A DNA stretch of 64,000 nucleotides from Roseateles depolymerans (GCA_003241055.1 QFOD01000023.1:17570-81569); one strand, 5' to 3'. Shown: positions 16,317 to 24,861, numbered from the stretch's first letter. Numbers and translations: made by a program. Notes: a model not told the origin generated them from the letters alone.

Positions 16317-18536
16317 ATGCGGCAGGCTGGGGTCAAGATTCACGACGCGGAAGACGCGCTGGAGCTCGAACGGCTGCGCTACACCGTGCTCGGCCACAAC
16401 ATGAGGGCCGGCCTGTTTGCTGGTGCGCTCGGGGCTTTCCTGCTGGCGCTTGGGCTGACGCTCGGCGGAGATGTCGACTGGGGTCTATTTCTCGGATGGG
16501 CGTGTGGCGTTCTGGCCTGCGTGTCGTTGTACTACTTCGCGCTGGCGCCCTGGCAGTCGAGGTTGCTGCTGCGGGGGGGGCTGACCGCCTGGGGGCGTTG
16601 CGTGACCGCGTTCTCGCTGTTGTGGGGCGCCGTGTGGGGGCTGACGGCTTGTTTTTTTTACGAGCCGCACCCGGTGAGACTGTCGGTGCTGGTTGTGCTT
16701 CAGGTCTGCATGATGATGGGTTGCGTCCAGGCCACTGCGGTCCGACTTGGCCAGACCTATGCGTTCATGATCCCGTGCGTGGGGCCGCTGGTTGCCATCG
16801 GCATGCTCGATGCTCAGCCGCTGGCGCGGGCGATGGCATTGGCGGTCTTGGTGATGCTGGCCAGCGCGCTGTCCTACGCCCACGTGTTCGCCCGCACGCT
16901 GCTGCAGTCCATCCAGATGCGCTTCGAGAACCGGCGGCTCAACGAGGCGCTGACCGAGCAGCGGGTGCGCGAGCGCACCGCCGTGCTGGAGGCCGCCAGC
17001 GCGCACAAGTCGGCCTTCCTGGCCACGGTGAGTCACGAGATCCGCACGCCGATGAATGCCATCATCGGCATGAGCGGCCTGCTGATGGATACGCCGCTGA
17101 ATGCCGAGCAGCGGGATTACGCCGGCACCATCCGCGACAGCGGCGAGACGCTGCTGACCATCATCAACGACATCCTGGACTTCTCCAAGATCGAGGCCGG
17201 CCGCATGGATGTGGAGCAGCATCCCTTCGACCTGCGCGACTGCGTGGAGTCGGCGCTGGACCTGGTGGCCCCGCGTGCCGCGGACAAGCATCTGGACCTG
17301 GCCTACGAGCCCGAGCCCGGGCCGGCCGGCGAGCTGCCCGCCACGCTGCTGGGCGATGTGACGCGGCTGCGCCAGGTCTTGCTGAACCTGCTGTCCAACG
17401 CGGTCAAGTTCACCGAGCAGGGCGAGGTCGTGGTCGGCGTGCGGGAGGAGGGTGGCCAGCTGCACTTCACGGTGCGCGACACCGGCATAGGCCTGACGCC
17501 CGAGGGCCTGGCCCGGCTGTTCCAAAGCTTCAGCCAGGCCGACAGCTCCACCACGCGCAAATACGGCGGCACCGGGCTGGGCCTGGCGATCAGCAAGCGG
17601 CTGGTCGAGCTGATGGGCGGCACGATGTGGGCCGAGAGCGATGGCCCGGGCCACGGCAGCCGCTTCCATTTCACGCTGCCGCTGCTGCCCGCCGCGCCGG
17701 CGCCCAGCCCTCGGCGCGAGATCATGGGCATGCAGCCGGCGCTGAAGGGTCGGCGCATGCTGGTGGTGGACGACAACGCCACCAACCGGCGCATCCTGGC
17801 GCTGCAGGCGGCCAAATGGGGCATGGTGGTGCGTGACACCGAGTCGCCGCTGGAGGCGCTGCAGCTGGTGCTGAGCGAGTCCTTCGACCTGGCCGTCATC
17901 GACATGCACATGCCGCACATGGACGGCGTGACGCTGGCGGGCCGGCTGCGCGATGTGCAGCCAGCGCTGCCGCGCGTGCTGTTCACGTCGCTGGGGCGGC
18001 GCGAGGTGGAGCCGGGCCTGTTCGCCGCGGTCATGATGAAGCCGCTGCGGCAGAGCCAGCTGTTCGACACGTTGGTGAGCGTGCTGCATCACGATGGCGT
18101 GGTGCAGCCGCCCAGCATGCCGGCCGAGCCGCCGCGGGTCGACCCGCAGCTGGCGGCGGCCCACCCGCTGCGCATCCTGGTGGCCGAGGACAACGTCGTC
18201 AACCAGAAGCTCGCGGTGCGGCTGCTGGGCCAGATGGGCTATCGCATCGACCTGGCCGCCAACGGGGTGGAGGCGGTGGAGGGCGTGCTGCGCCAGGCCT
18301 ACGACCTGGTGCTGATGGATGTGCAAATGCCCGAGATGGACGGGCTGGAGGCGACGCGGCAGATCATCGGCCGGCTCGGCGCGCAGCGCCCGCGCATCGT
18401 CGCGATGACCGCGAATGCGATGCAGGGCGACCGCGAGGCCTGCCTGGCCGCGGGCATGGACGACTACCTCACCAAGCCCATCCGCGTCGAGGCCCTGGCC
18501 CAGATGCTGCATGCGACGCCGGGAGCGGGCGCATGA
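16317..18536 (+). CDS. Membrane hybrid histidine kinase with two receiver domains
   Basis: A 739-residue kinase whose ATG follows the previous TGA directly. Residues about 28-200 form five or six hydrophobic segments with little periplasmic sequence, a membrane-embedded sensor of unknown ligand. A linker helix leads to HisKA with His240 (VSHEIRTPMNAI) and a HATPase domain (NLLSNAVKF, DTGIGLTPEG, GTGLGLAIS). Receiver 1 has Asp529 in VIDMHMPHMDG, though its Lys region reads MMKPLR. Receiver 2 has Asp668 in LMDVQMPEMDG. The sensor part has lower G+C and more mixed codons than its neighbours and contains a G8 run (16573-16580) and a T8 run (16652-16659), both in the coding frame. Phosphate probably leaves receiver 2 for the HPt protein that follows. 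Confidence 0.92.
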   Translation: MRQAGVKIHDAEDALELERLRYTVLGHNMRAGLFAGALGAFLLALGLTLGGDVDWGLFLGWACGVLACVSLYYFALAPWQSRLLLRGGLTAWGRCVTAFSLLWGAVWGLTACFFYEPHPVRLSVLVVLQVCMMMGCVQATAVRLGQTYAFMIPCVGPLVAIGMLDAQPLARAMALAVLVMLASALSYAHVFARTLLQSIQMRFENRRLNEALTEQRVRERTAVLEAASAHKSAFLATVSHEIRTPMNAIIGMSGLLMDTPLNAEQRDYAGTIRDSGETLLTIINDILDFSKIEAGRMDVEQHPFDLRDCVESALDLVAPRAADKHLDLAYEPEPGPAGELPATLLGDVTRLRQVLLNLLSNAVKFTEQGEVVVGVREEGGQLHFTVRDTGIGLTPEGLARLFQSFSQADSSTTRKYGGTGLGLAISKRLVELMGGTMWAESDGPGHGSRFHFTLPLLPAAPAPSPRREIMGMQPALKGRRMLVVDDNATNRRILALQAAKWGMVVRDTESPLEALQLVLSESFDLAVIDMHMPHMDGVTLAGRLRDVQPALPRVLFTSLGRREVEPGLFAAVMMKPLRQSQLFDTLVSVLHHDGVVQPPSMPAEPPRVDPQLAAAHPLRILVAEDNVVNQKLAVRLLGQMGYRIDLAANGVEAVEGVLRQAYDLVLMDVQMPEMDGLEATRQIIGRLGAQRPRIVAMTANAMQGDREACLAAGMDDYLTKPIRVEALAQMLHATPGAGA

Positions 18537-18641
18537 GTGGCACCCGCCCCGTGAATGATGCCGAGCCGCGACCCCTGCGCGGCGCTTCACCCTACGATGC
18601 AGGCGCCCGCGCACGGCGGCGCCCGCGCCAGGAGGTCTGCG

Positions 18642-18989
18642 ATGCCCACAGCCGTCATTGACGAACAGGTGTTTGCCGAGTTGCAGGAGACGACGGGGGC
18701 GGACTTCGTCGTCGAGCTGATCGACTCCTTTCTCGAGGATGCGCCGCAGGGCCTGGCCGGCCTGCGCGAGGCGGTCGCCAAGGCCGACGGCGAGGCGTTC
18801 CGGCGCCAGGCGCATTCCTTGAAATCCAACGGCATCACCTTCGGTGCGACCGCTTTTGCCGACGCCGCGCGAGCGCTGGAGCACACGCCGCTGGCCGAGC
18901 TGGGGGCATCCGCGGCCGCGCGGGTCGCCGAGCTGGTGGCGCTGTTCGAGCCGGTGGCCGGCGAGCTGCGGAGGCGCCGTGATGCGTGA
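18642..18989 (+). CDS. Histidine phosphotransfer (HPt) protein
   Basis: A 115-residue HPt protein, the shuttle between a hybrid kinase receiver and a final response regulator. The phospho-acceptor is His58 in AHSLKSNGITFGA, the classic HPt motif, within an all-helical, Leu/Ala/Glu-rich sequence. The start ATG at 18642 has AGGAGG six bases upstream; the longer frame from 18555 has no such signal. Its end overlaps the start of the receiver-cyclase gene by eight bases, so the two are probably translated together. Position and size fit the missing step between the two hybrid kinases and the receiver-cyclase. Confidence 0.9.
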   Translation: MPTAVIDEQVFAELQETTGADFVVELIDSFLEDAPQGLAGLREAVAKADGEAFRRQAHSLKSNGITFGATAFADAARALEHTPLAELGASAAARVAELVALFEPVAGELRRRRDA

Positions 18990-20025
18990 CCGCCGCGCCA
19001 AGTCTGCCCGCGTGCTGCTGGTGGAGGACAACCGGGTCAACCGGCTGCTGCTGGCGCGCAATGTCGAGCTGCTGGGCCACCAGGTCGAGATGGTGGAGGA
19101 CGGCCTGGCCGCGCTCGCGCGCCTGCAGCAGGCCGCCTTCGACCTGCTGCTGATGGACATCGACATGCCGGGCATGAACGGCTTCGAGCTGTTGGAGCGC
19201 CTGCGTGCCCACCCGGAGCTGCGCGAGCTGCCGGTCATCGTGACCTCGGCGCTGGAGGGCATGGACAGCGTGGTGCGCTGCGTGGAGCTGGGCGCCGAGG
19301 ACTACCTGCACAAGCCGGTCAACCTGGTGCTGCTGAAGGCCCGCATCAACGCCAGCCTGGAGCGCAAGAAACTGCGCGACCAGCAGCGCGAACTGGTGCG
19401 GCGCTTCGCCACCAGCGAGGTGGCGCAGAACCTCGAGGCCGAGGGCTTCGCGCTGGGCGGCCGCAAGGTGCAGGCCACCGTGATGTTCTGCGACATCCGC
19501 GGCTTCACGACGCTGGTGGAGTCGCAGCCGCCCGAGGAGATCATCGAGCTGCTCAACACCTACTACACGCTGATGTTCGCGGCCATCAACGGACACGGCG
19601 GCGTGGTCAACCAGATGATCGGCGACGGCCTGATGGCGCTGTTCGGCGCGCCCCAGCCGCTGGAGCAACCGGGCCGCTGCGCGGCCAATGCGGCGCTGGA
19701 GATGGTGGAGATGGTGGCCCAGTTCAGTGCCGAGCAGCAGGCGCTGGGCAAGCCCGAGATCCGCATCGGCGTGGGCATCGCCAGTGGCGACGTGGTGGCC
19801 GGCTACACCGGCACGCGCGAGCGCGCCACCTACACCTGCATCGGCGACACGGTCAACGTGGCGGCGCGGCTGGAGGCCCACACCAAGCAGGCCGGCCGCA
19901 CCGTGCTGTGCGATACGGCCACCCGCGAGCAGCTCGGCGATGCCTGGGCCTGCGAGCCGCTGGGGGGCGTGCAGTTCAAGGGCAAGACCTGCGAGGTGCA
20001 GGTGTTTGCGCTGGCGGCCGCATGA
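18982..20025 (+). CDS. Response regulator fused to a class III nucleotidyl cyclase
   Basis: A 347-residue protein. The receiver (about 8-125) has Asp59 in LLLMDIDMPGMNG and Lys in YLHKPVN. The class III cyclase domain (about 160-330) has both metal-binding Asp residues (Asp171 in MFCDIRGFT and Asp215 in MIGDGLMALFG) and the Asn/Arg pair of IGDTVNVAARLE. At the two base-selecting positions it has Gln211 (NQMIGD), where adenylate cyclases usually carry Lys, and Thr285 (TYTCIGD). The product is presumably cAMP, but the sequence does not prove the base. The start ATG at 18982 lies inside the HPt gene, with GGAGG nine bases upstream. Phosphorylation of Asp59 would be expected to control cyclase output. 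The next two genes encode cNMP-binding proteins, the obvious receptors. Confidence 0.9.
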   Translation: MRDRRAKSARVLLVEDNRVNRLLLARNVELLGHQVEMVEDGLAALARLQQAAFDLLLMDIDMPGMNGFELLERLRAHPELRELPVIVTSALEGMDSVVRCVELGAEDYLHKPVNLVLLKARINASLERKKLRDQQRELVRRFATSEVAQNLEAEGFALGGRKVQATVMFCDIRGFTTLVESQPPEEIIELLNTYYTLMFAAINGHGGVVNQMIGDGLMALFGAPQPLEQPGRCAANAALEMVEMVAQFSAEQQALGKPEIRIGVGIASGDVVAGYTGTRERATYTCIGDTVNVAARLEAHTKQAGRTVLCDTATREQLGDAWACEPLGGVQFKGKTCEVQVFALAAA

Positions 20026-21857
20026 GCAGCGGCTATCACGACCGCCTGCTGGGCGGGCTGCTGGTGCAGGCCTTCGGAGAACTCGATGCCGAGGCACTGG
20101 CGCTGCTGCGCGACCAGCTGCGCTGGGTGGAGCTGGCGGGTGGGCAGACGCTGATGGCCCAGGGCGAGCCGGGCGATTCCATGTACCTGTCGGTCAGCGG
20201 GCGGCTGCGCGCCTATGTGGCCCACGAGGGCGAGCCGCCGCGCATGGTGCGGGAGATGGGGCGGGGTCAGGTCATCGGCGAGATGAGCCTCTACACCGAT
20301 GCGCCGCGCTCGGCCAGCGTGGTCGCGATCCGCGACTCGGTGCTGGTGCGGCTGGACAAGCAGCCCTTCCTGCAGCTGCTGGCCCGCCATCCGCAGGTGG
20401 GCGTGGCGCTGACGCGGCAGATCGTCGGTCGGCTGCAGACCGAGCATGTGCCGGCGCCCTATGCCGCGCCGGTGGTGCAGGCGCTGCTGCCGGTGTCGGA
20501 TGGGGTCGACCTGCCGCATTTCGCCGCCGGGCTGGCCGCCGAGCTGGGGCGCTTCGGGCGGGTGCGGGTGGTGGATGCCGCCGCCGTGGACGCGGCGCTG
20601 GGCCCGGTAGCGGACGCGGCGGAGCGGCATCGCCAGGTGTCGCTGTGGCTGGACGAGGTGGAGGCCGATCACGACTTCGTGCTGCTGCTGGCCGATGCCA
20701 CGCCCACGCCCTGGACGCAGCGCTGCTGCCGCCATGCCGACGAGGTGCTGCTGCTGGCCGACGCCGCCGCGCCGCCGCAGGTGCATGCCAGCGAAACCAC
20801 CTGCCTGGTGCAGCGCCCGCCGCGCACCGAGGCGGCCGAGATCCTGGTGCTGCTGCATGCGGCCGACGCCGGTGCGCCGCGCGGCACGGCGGCCTGGCTG
20901 GCGCGCCGGCCGGTGGCCGACCATTTCCACATCCGCCCCGCACTGGCGCGCGACATGGCGCGGCTGGCGCGCATGCAGGCGCGCCGCGCGGTGGGCCTGG
21001 TGCTGGCCGGCGGCGGCGCGCGCGGCTTCGCCCACCTGGGGCTGATGCAGGCGCTGCACGAGCGCGGCATCGAGGTGGACTGCGTGGGCGGCACCAGCAT
21101 GGGCTCGGTGATGGCTGCGCTGGTGGCCAGTGACCGGCCGCTGGACGAGGTGCTGCGCAGCGCGCGCGAGGCCTTCCGCGTGAACCCCACCGGCGACTAC
21201 AACCTGCTGCCGCTGATCTCGCTGATCAAGGGCCAGCGCATGCGTGGCCTGCTGCAGCGGGCGCTGGCCGAGCTGGTCGGGCCGGGCGCCGGCATCGAAG
21301 ACCTCTGGAAGCCCTACTACTGCATCGCCACCAACTACTCGCAGGCCAGCGAGGCCCTGCTGACCCGCGGGCCACTGGAGCGTGCGGTGCGCGCCAGCAT
21401 CGCCATCCCCGGCGCACTGCCGCCGGTGGTGGTGGACGGCGACCTGCTGTGCGACGGCGGCACCTTCAACAACTTCCCGGTCGACGTGATGCGCCAGCGC
21501 CGCGGCGTGGGCACGGTGGTGGGGGCTGACCTCAGCCTGCGCAAGGCGCGCAAGCTGGACTTCGACGAGCTGCCCGGCCCCTGGGCGCTGCTGCGCGACC
21601 GCCTGCGCCCGCGCCCGCACCGGCGCTACCGGCTGCCGCCGCTGTCGGCCTATCTGCTCAACGTGACCATCCTCTACAGCAGCTCGCGCCAGCGCGCCGC
21701 ACGCGCGGCCTGCGATGTCTACTTCAACCCGCCGCTGGACCGCGTCGGGCTGCTGGCCTGGAAGCATTTCGACAGCATCGTCGCGCAGGGCCGGGCCCAT
21801 GCGGACGAGGTGCTGCAACGCCCCGATGTCCACGCACTGCTGAGTCATCCACCATGA
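20022..21857 (+). CDS. Patatin-like phospholipase with N-terminal cyclic-nucleotide-binding domain
   Basis: A 611-residue protein. Residues about 15-135 form a cNMP-binding domain (GEPGDSMYLSVSGRLRAYV, then GQVIGEMSLYTDAPRSASV). A central region (about 145-310) resembles the linker of neuropathy-target-esterase-like lipases. The patatin domain (about 325-490) has the oxyanion loop GGGARGFAHLG, nucleophile Ser359 in GGTSMGSV and catalytic Asp478 in CDGGTFNNFP, so the Ser/Asp dyad is complete. It should hydrolyse phospholipid or lysophospholipid acyl chains under cyclic-nucleotide control. The start overlaps the cyclase stop (ATGA), which ties synthesis of the effector to that of the cyclase. 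Bacterial relatives are mostly uncharacterised. The fold and dyad are certain; the ligand is inferred. Confidence 0.92.
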   Translation: MSSGYHDRLLGGLLVQAFGELDAEALALLRDQLRWVELAGGQTLMAQGEPGDSMYLSVSGRLRAYVAHEGEPPRMVREMGRGQVIGEMSLYTDAPRSASVVAIRDSVLVRLDKQPFLQLLARHPQVGVALTRQIVGRLQTEHVPAPYAAPVVQALLPVSDGVDLPHFAAGLAAELGRFGRVRVVDAAAVDAALGPVADAAERHRQVSLWLDEVEADHDFVLLLADATPTPWTQRCCRHADEVLLLADAAAPPQVHASETTCLVQRPPRTEAAEILVLLHAADAGAPRGTAAWLARRPVADHFHIRPALARDMARLARMQARRAVGLVLAGGGARGFAHLGLMQALHERGIEVDCVGGTSMGSVMAALVASDRPLDEVLRSAREAFRVNPTGDYNLLPLISLIKGQRMRGLLQRALAELVGPGAGIEDLWKPYYCIATNYSQASEALLTRGPLERAVRASIAIPGALPPVVVDGDLLCDGGTFNNFPVDVMRQRRGVGTVVGADLSLRKARKLDFDELPGPWALLRDRLRPRPHRRYRLPPLSAYLLNVTILYSSSRQRAARAACDVYFNPPLDRVGLLAWKHFDSIVAQGRAHADEVLQRPDVHALLSHPP

Positions 21858-22480
21858 CGCAAATCCTCGCCACCGTTCTCGGCCTGATCGGCGCTGCGCT
21901 GATGCTGGCCAGCTACCAGATGAAGAGCATGCTGCCGCTGCGTATCGCGGCGCTGGTGGCCTGCTTCTTCCTGGTGGCCTATGCGGGCCTCAAGCAGGCC
22001 TGGCCCACGCTGGCGCTGTACCTGGCGCTGATTCCCATCAACTGGAAGAAGACCGTGCAGATGCGCCGGCTGGTGCAGTCCATCGCACGCGCCAAGGCCG
22101 ACACGCCGGTGTCCGAATGGCTGCTTCCGCACATGCATCGCCGTGTCGTGACGGCCGGCACCACGCTGTGGCACAAGGGCGACGAAGCCACCGAGATGCT
22201 GTACGTGGAGGGCGAGGGCTTGCGGCTGGTGGAGTACGACGAGACGGTGCCGGCCGGCAGTCTGATCGGCGAGATCGGGCTGTTCGCGCCTGACAACCGC
22301 CGCACGCTGACGCTGGAGGCCCGGCGTGAGTGCGTGATCTACAGTCTGAGCGCCGAGGAGATGGCCTTGCTTTACTACCAGAACCCGAAACTGGGCTTTC
22401 ATGTGATGCGCCTGATCGTGGCGCGTCTGTCGCGCGATGCCCGCCGTGCGGAGACGCTGCGGCCGGTGGAGGCCGGATGA
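21854..22480 (+). CDS. Membrane protein with C-terminal cyclic-nucleotide-binding domain
   Basis: A 208-residue protein. Residues 1-62 are two or three hydrophobic helices (ILATVLGLIGAALMLASY, then LRIAALVACFFLVAYAGL and TLALYLALIPIN). A basic linker (NWKKTVQMRRLV) leads to a cNMP-binding fold at about 90-200, with LWHKGDEATEMLYV and AGSLIGEIGLFAPDNRRTLT. The phosphate-binding cassette is short. The start overlaps the patatin stop (ATGA) and the stop overlaps the GGDEF start (ATGA). It could sense the cyclase product at the membrane or tether the complex there. No enzymatic domain is visible. Confidence 0.85.
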   Translation: MTQILATVLGLIGAALMLASYQMKSMLPLRIAALVACFFLVAYAGLKQAWPTLALYLALIPINWKKTVQMRRLVQSIARAKADTPVSEWLLPHMHRRVVTAGTTLWHKGDEATEMLYVEGEGLRLVEYDETVPAGSLIGEIGLFAPDNRRTLTLEARRECVIYSLSAEEMALLYYQNPKLGFHVMRLIVARLSRDARRAETLRPVEAG

Positions 22481-24162
22481 CGCGGCGGCCCGCAAGCCTC
22501 AGCACCCAACTCGTTCTCGTCCTGGGAGGCCTTGCGCTGCTCACGCTGGTGGGGGTGGGGCTGTTTCTCGGGCGCATCGCCACCGACGAACTCGGACGTG
22601 CCCAGCAGGCTGCGCTGCAGGCCACCGCCCGCTCGGCCGCCGAGCTGCTGGCCACCGAGCTGCGTGACCGCGAGCGGGAGATCGAACTGCTCAGCCTGTC
22701 GCCGTTGCTGACCCGGGGCGTGCTGGATGCACCGCTGGTGCGCGAGACCCTGCAGCGGCGTCAGGTCTTGCACGACGAGCTGGCCTGGCTGGGCATCGCC
22801 TCGCCGGACGGCCGGGTGCTGCAGAGCACGGGCGGCCTGCTGGTGGGCGCCTCGGTGGCCGAGCGGGAGTGGTTCATCGGGGCGCGGGACCGCGTCTACG
22901 TGGGTGACGTGCACGAGGCCAAGCTGCTGGCGCGGCTGCTGCCGGGCAATCCGAACGGCGAGCCCACACGCTTCGTCGACTTTGCCGCGCCCATTCACGA
23001 CGAACAGGGCCAGCTGCGCGGCGTCGTCGGTGCACACGCGCATTGGCGCTGGATCACCGGCATCGTCGAGGGCAGCAAGAAGCGCCATGGCGGCGACGCC
23101 AGTGTCGACGCGCTCATCGTCGATCGTGAAGGTCGGGTGCTGTACCCCGAGGGCCTGAAGCTCAGCACCGACGGCGTGGCGGTGCTGCCCAAGGGGCGGC
23201 TGGACGCGTCGGCACGCTGGTTCGACGGGAAGGACTATCTCACCGCGGAGGCTGAGGTGCAGGCGCGTACTCACACCGACCTGGGCTGGCGCATCATCGT
23301 GCGCCAGCCCATGTCCGAGGCGATGCGGCCGGTCATCAGCCTGCGCAACCACCTGCTGCTGCTGGGCGCTGGCGCAGCCCTGCTGGCGCTGCTGCTGGCC
23401 TGGTGGCTGGCGCGCCGACTGAGCCGGCCGGTGGAGCAGCTGGCCCGCTTCGCCCAGCGCGTGGAGACCGCGCGCGAGATGCCCGAGCTGAAAGCCGGCA
23501 CGGTGCGCGAGCTCAGCCAGCTGGGCGAGGCCATCAGCTCGATGGCGCGCTCGCTGCTGGAGGCCGAGCGCGGCCTGCAGGCGGCGAACAGCTCGCTGGA
23601 GGCCCAGGTGCAGGCGCGCACGGCCGAGTTGCGCGAGGCCAACCTGGCGCTCGAGAAGCTGGCCTCGCACGACCCGCTGACCGGCCTGGCCAACCGCCGC
23701 ATCCTGGACGACCGGCTCGCCGAGGCCCTGGCGCTGGACCGGCGCTATGCCGCCAAGAGTGGGCGTCGCCACGCGCTGCTGTTGATCGACGCGGACCATT
23801 TCAAGCAGGTCAACGACGTTCACGGGCACACGGCGGGCGATGCGGTGTTGCGGCAGCTGGCGGGGCTGCTGCGGCAGTCGGTGCGCGCCTCGGACACCGT
23901 GGCCCGCTTCGGCGGTGAGGAGTTCGCCGTGCTGCTGCCCGAATGCATCGATGCGGACGAGGCGATGGCCGCTGCGGAGAAGATCCGTGCCGCCGTTGCG
24001 CTGGCCGCGTTCCCCGAGGTGGGGCAGCTGACCGTCAGCCTGGGCGTGTCGCTGACGCGGGCCGACGATGTGTCGCCCAAGGACCTGGTGATGCGCGCCG
24101 ATGCGGCGCTCTATCAGGCCAAGCACGGCGGACGCAACCGCGCCGCACTGCGCGAGGCCTGA
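22477..24162 (+). CDS. Membrane diguanylate cyclase (Cache-HAMP-GGDEF)
   Basis: A 561-residue protein with an N-terminal membrane segment (about 10-32), a periplasmic Cache-type sensor (about 35-285), a second membrane segment (about 290-312), a HAMP region and coiled coil (about 313-385), and a GGDEF domain. The active site GGEEF is at residues 479-483, and an RxxD inhibitory site (RASD) at 470-473 suggests product feedback. It should make c-di-GMP from two GTP in response to a periplasmic signal. The start ATG at 22477 overlaps the previous stop; the longer frame from 22330 runs inside that gene. It is the last gene of the signalling run and ends nine bases from a convergent gene. Confidence 0.92.
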   Translation: MTRRPASLSTQLVLVLGGLALLTLVGVGLFLGRIATDELGRAQQAALQATARSAAELLATELRDREREIELLSLSPLLTRGVLDAPLVRETLQRRQVLHDELAWLGIASPDGRVLQSTGGLLVGASVAEREWFIGARDRVYVGDVHEAKLLARLLPGNPNGEPTRFVDFAAPIHDEQGQLRGVVGAHAHWRWITGIVEGSKKRHGGDASVDALIVDREGRVLYPEGLKLSTDGVAVLPKGRLDASARWFDGKDYLTAEAEVQARTHTDLGWRIIVRQPMSEAMRPVISLRNHLLLLGAGAALLALLLAWWLARRLSRPVEQLARFAQRVETAREMPELKAGTVRELSQLGEAISSMARSLLEAERGLQAANSSLEAQVQARTAELREANLALEKLASHDPLTGLANRRILDDRLAEALALDRRYAAKSGRRHALLLIDADHFKQVNDVHGHTAGDAVLRQLAGLLRQSVRASDTVARFGGEEFAVLLPECIDADEAMAAAEKIRAAVALAAFPEVGQLTVSLGVSLTRADDVSPKDLVMRADAALYQAKHGGRNRAALREA

Positions 24163-24176
24163 GCCGCGGGCTCAGA
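24160..24176. terminator. Stem-loop between two convergent stop codons
   Basis: TGAGCC at 24160-24165 and GGCTCA at 24169-24174 form a short stem that includes the stop codons of both convergent genes. There is no T tract on either side, so termination activity is uncertain. Confidence 0.3.
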
Positions 24177-24861
24177 TCAGCTGCAGCGGCGCGCGAAACA
24201 CATAGCCGACGCGCGACTTGCTCTGCAGCGGCACCAGGGTGGGCGTGGCCCGCTCGATGCGGCGGCGCAGCCGGTAGATGGTGGCGGACAGGCCGTCGTC
24301 GGCTTCGCCCTCCTGCACCTCTCGCCCCAGCTTCTGTAGCAGGGCCTCGCGCGTGACCGGCTCGCCGCCGGCCGCGGCGAAGCACTCCATCACCTGGCGG
24401 TCGGCCTCGCTGAGCTGGATGCGGGTGCCGTCGGGCACCACCAGCTCGCCGCTGGCGCGGTCCAGCTTCCAGGCGGCGTCGGCCGACGAGGGCTTCACGA
24501 CACGGCGTTGCACCGCCGCGATGGCCAGCGCGACCTGCTCGAACTGCACCGGCTTGACCAGGTACATGTCGGCCCCGGCGGTGATGACCTCGCGGAACAC
24601 CTCCGGGCCCAGACGGCCGGACACGACGACGATGCCCGCATCGGTGCGGCGGCGCAGGATCTTGATCAGGTCAACGCCGCTGACGCCGGGCAGCATCAGG
24701 TCGACGAGATAGAACTCGTAGGAGAACGCTTCGGGGGCCGCGAGCAGCGCGTTGCTGTCGTCATAGCGGCTGATCGTGATGCCTTGTTCCTGCAGAAACT
24801 GCGCCAGGAATTCGGCATATTCGACATCGTCGTCGATCAGGGCGAGGGTCTTGGGTTGCAT
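24172..24861 (-). CDS. OmpR-like DNA-binding response regulator
   Basis: A 229-residue regulator. The receiver (about 5-120) has the acidic triad in LIDDDVEY, phospho-acceptor Asp54 in YLVDLMLPGVSG and Lys in MYLVKPVQFE. The C-terminal winged-helix domain (about 130-229) has the pattern of the OmpR/PhoB trans_reg_C family, with GLSATIYRLRRRIERA as recognition helix and KSRVGYVF as wing. The start ATG at 24859-24861 is chosen because the receiver begins directly after it; no strong ribosome-binding site precedes it. It is convergent with the GGDEF gene and has no adjacent dedicated kinase. The PAS/GAF kinase at 10390-12765, which lacks a receiver, is one possible partner. Confidence 0.88.
   Translation of the reverse strand: MQPKTLALIDDDVEYAEFLAQFLQEQGITISRYDDSNALLAAPEAFSYEFYLVDLMLPGVSGVDLIKILRRRTDAGIVVVSGRLGPEVFREVITAGADMYLVKPVQFEQVALAIAAVQRRVVKPSSADAAWKLDRASGELVVPDGTRIQLSEADRQVMECFAAAGGEPVTREALLQKLGREVQEGEADDGLSATIYRLRRRIERATPTLVPLQSKSRVGYVFRAPLQLI

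Noticed and set aside
18982..22480. Direct assignment of the cyclase and effectors to a CBASS or Pycsar defence system
   Set aside because: The architecture is similar, but the cyclase is fused to a receiver and preceded by kinases and an HPt protein, which fits regulation by a phosphorelay. No defence genes surround it. Kept only as an analogy.
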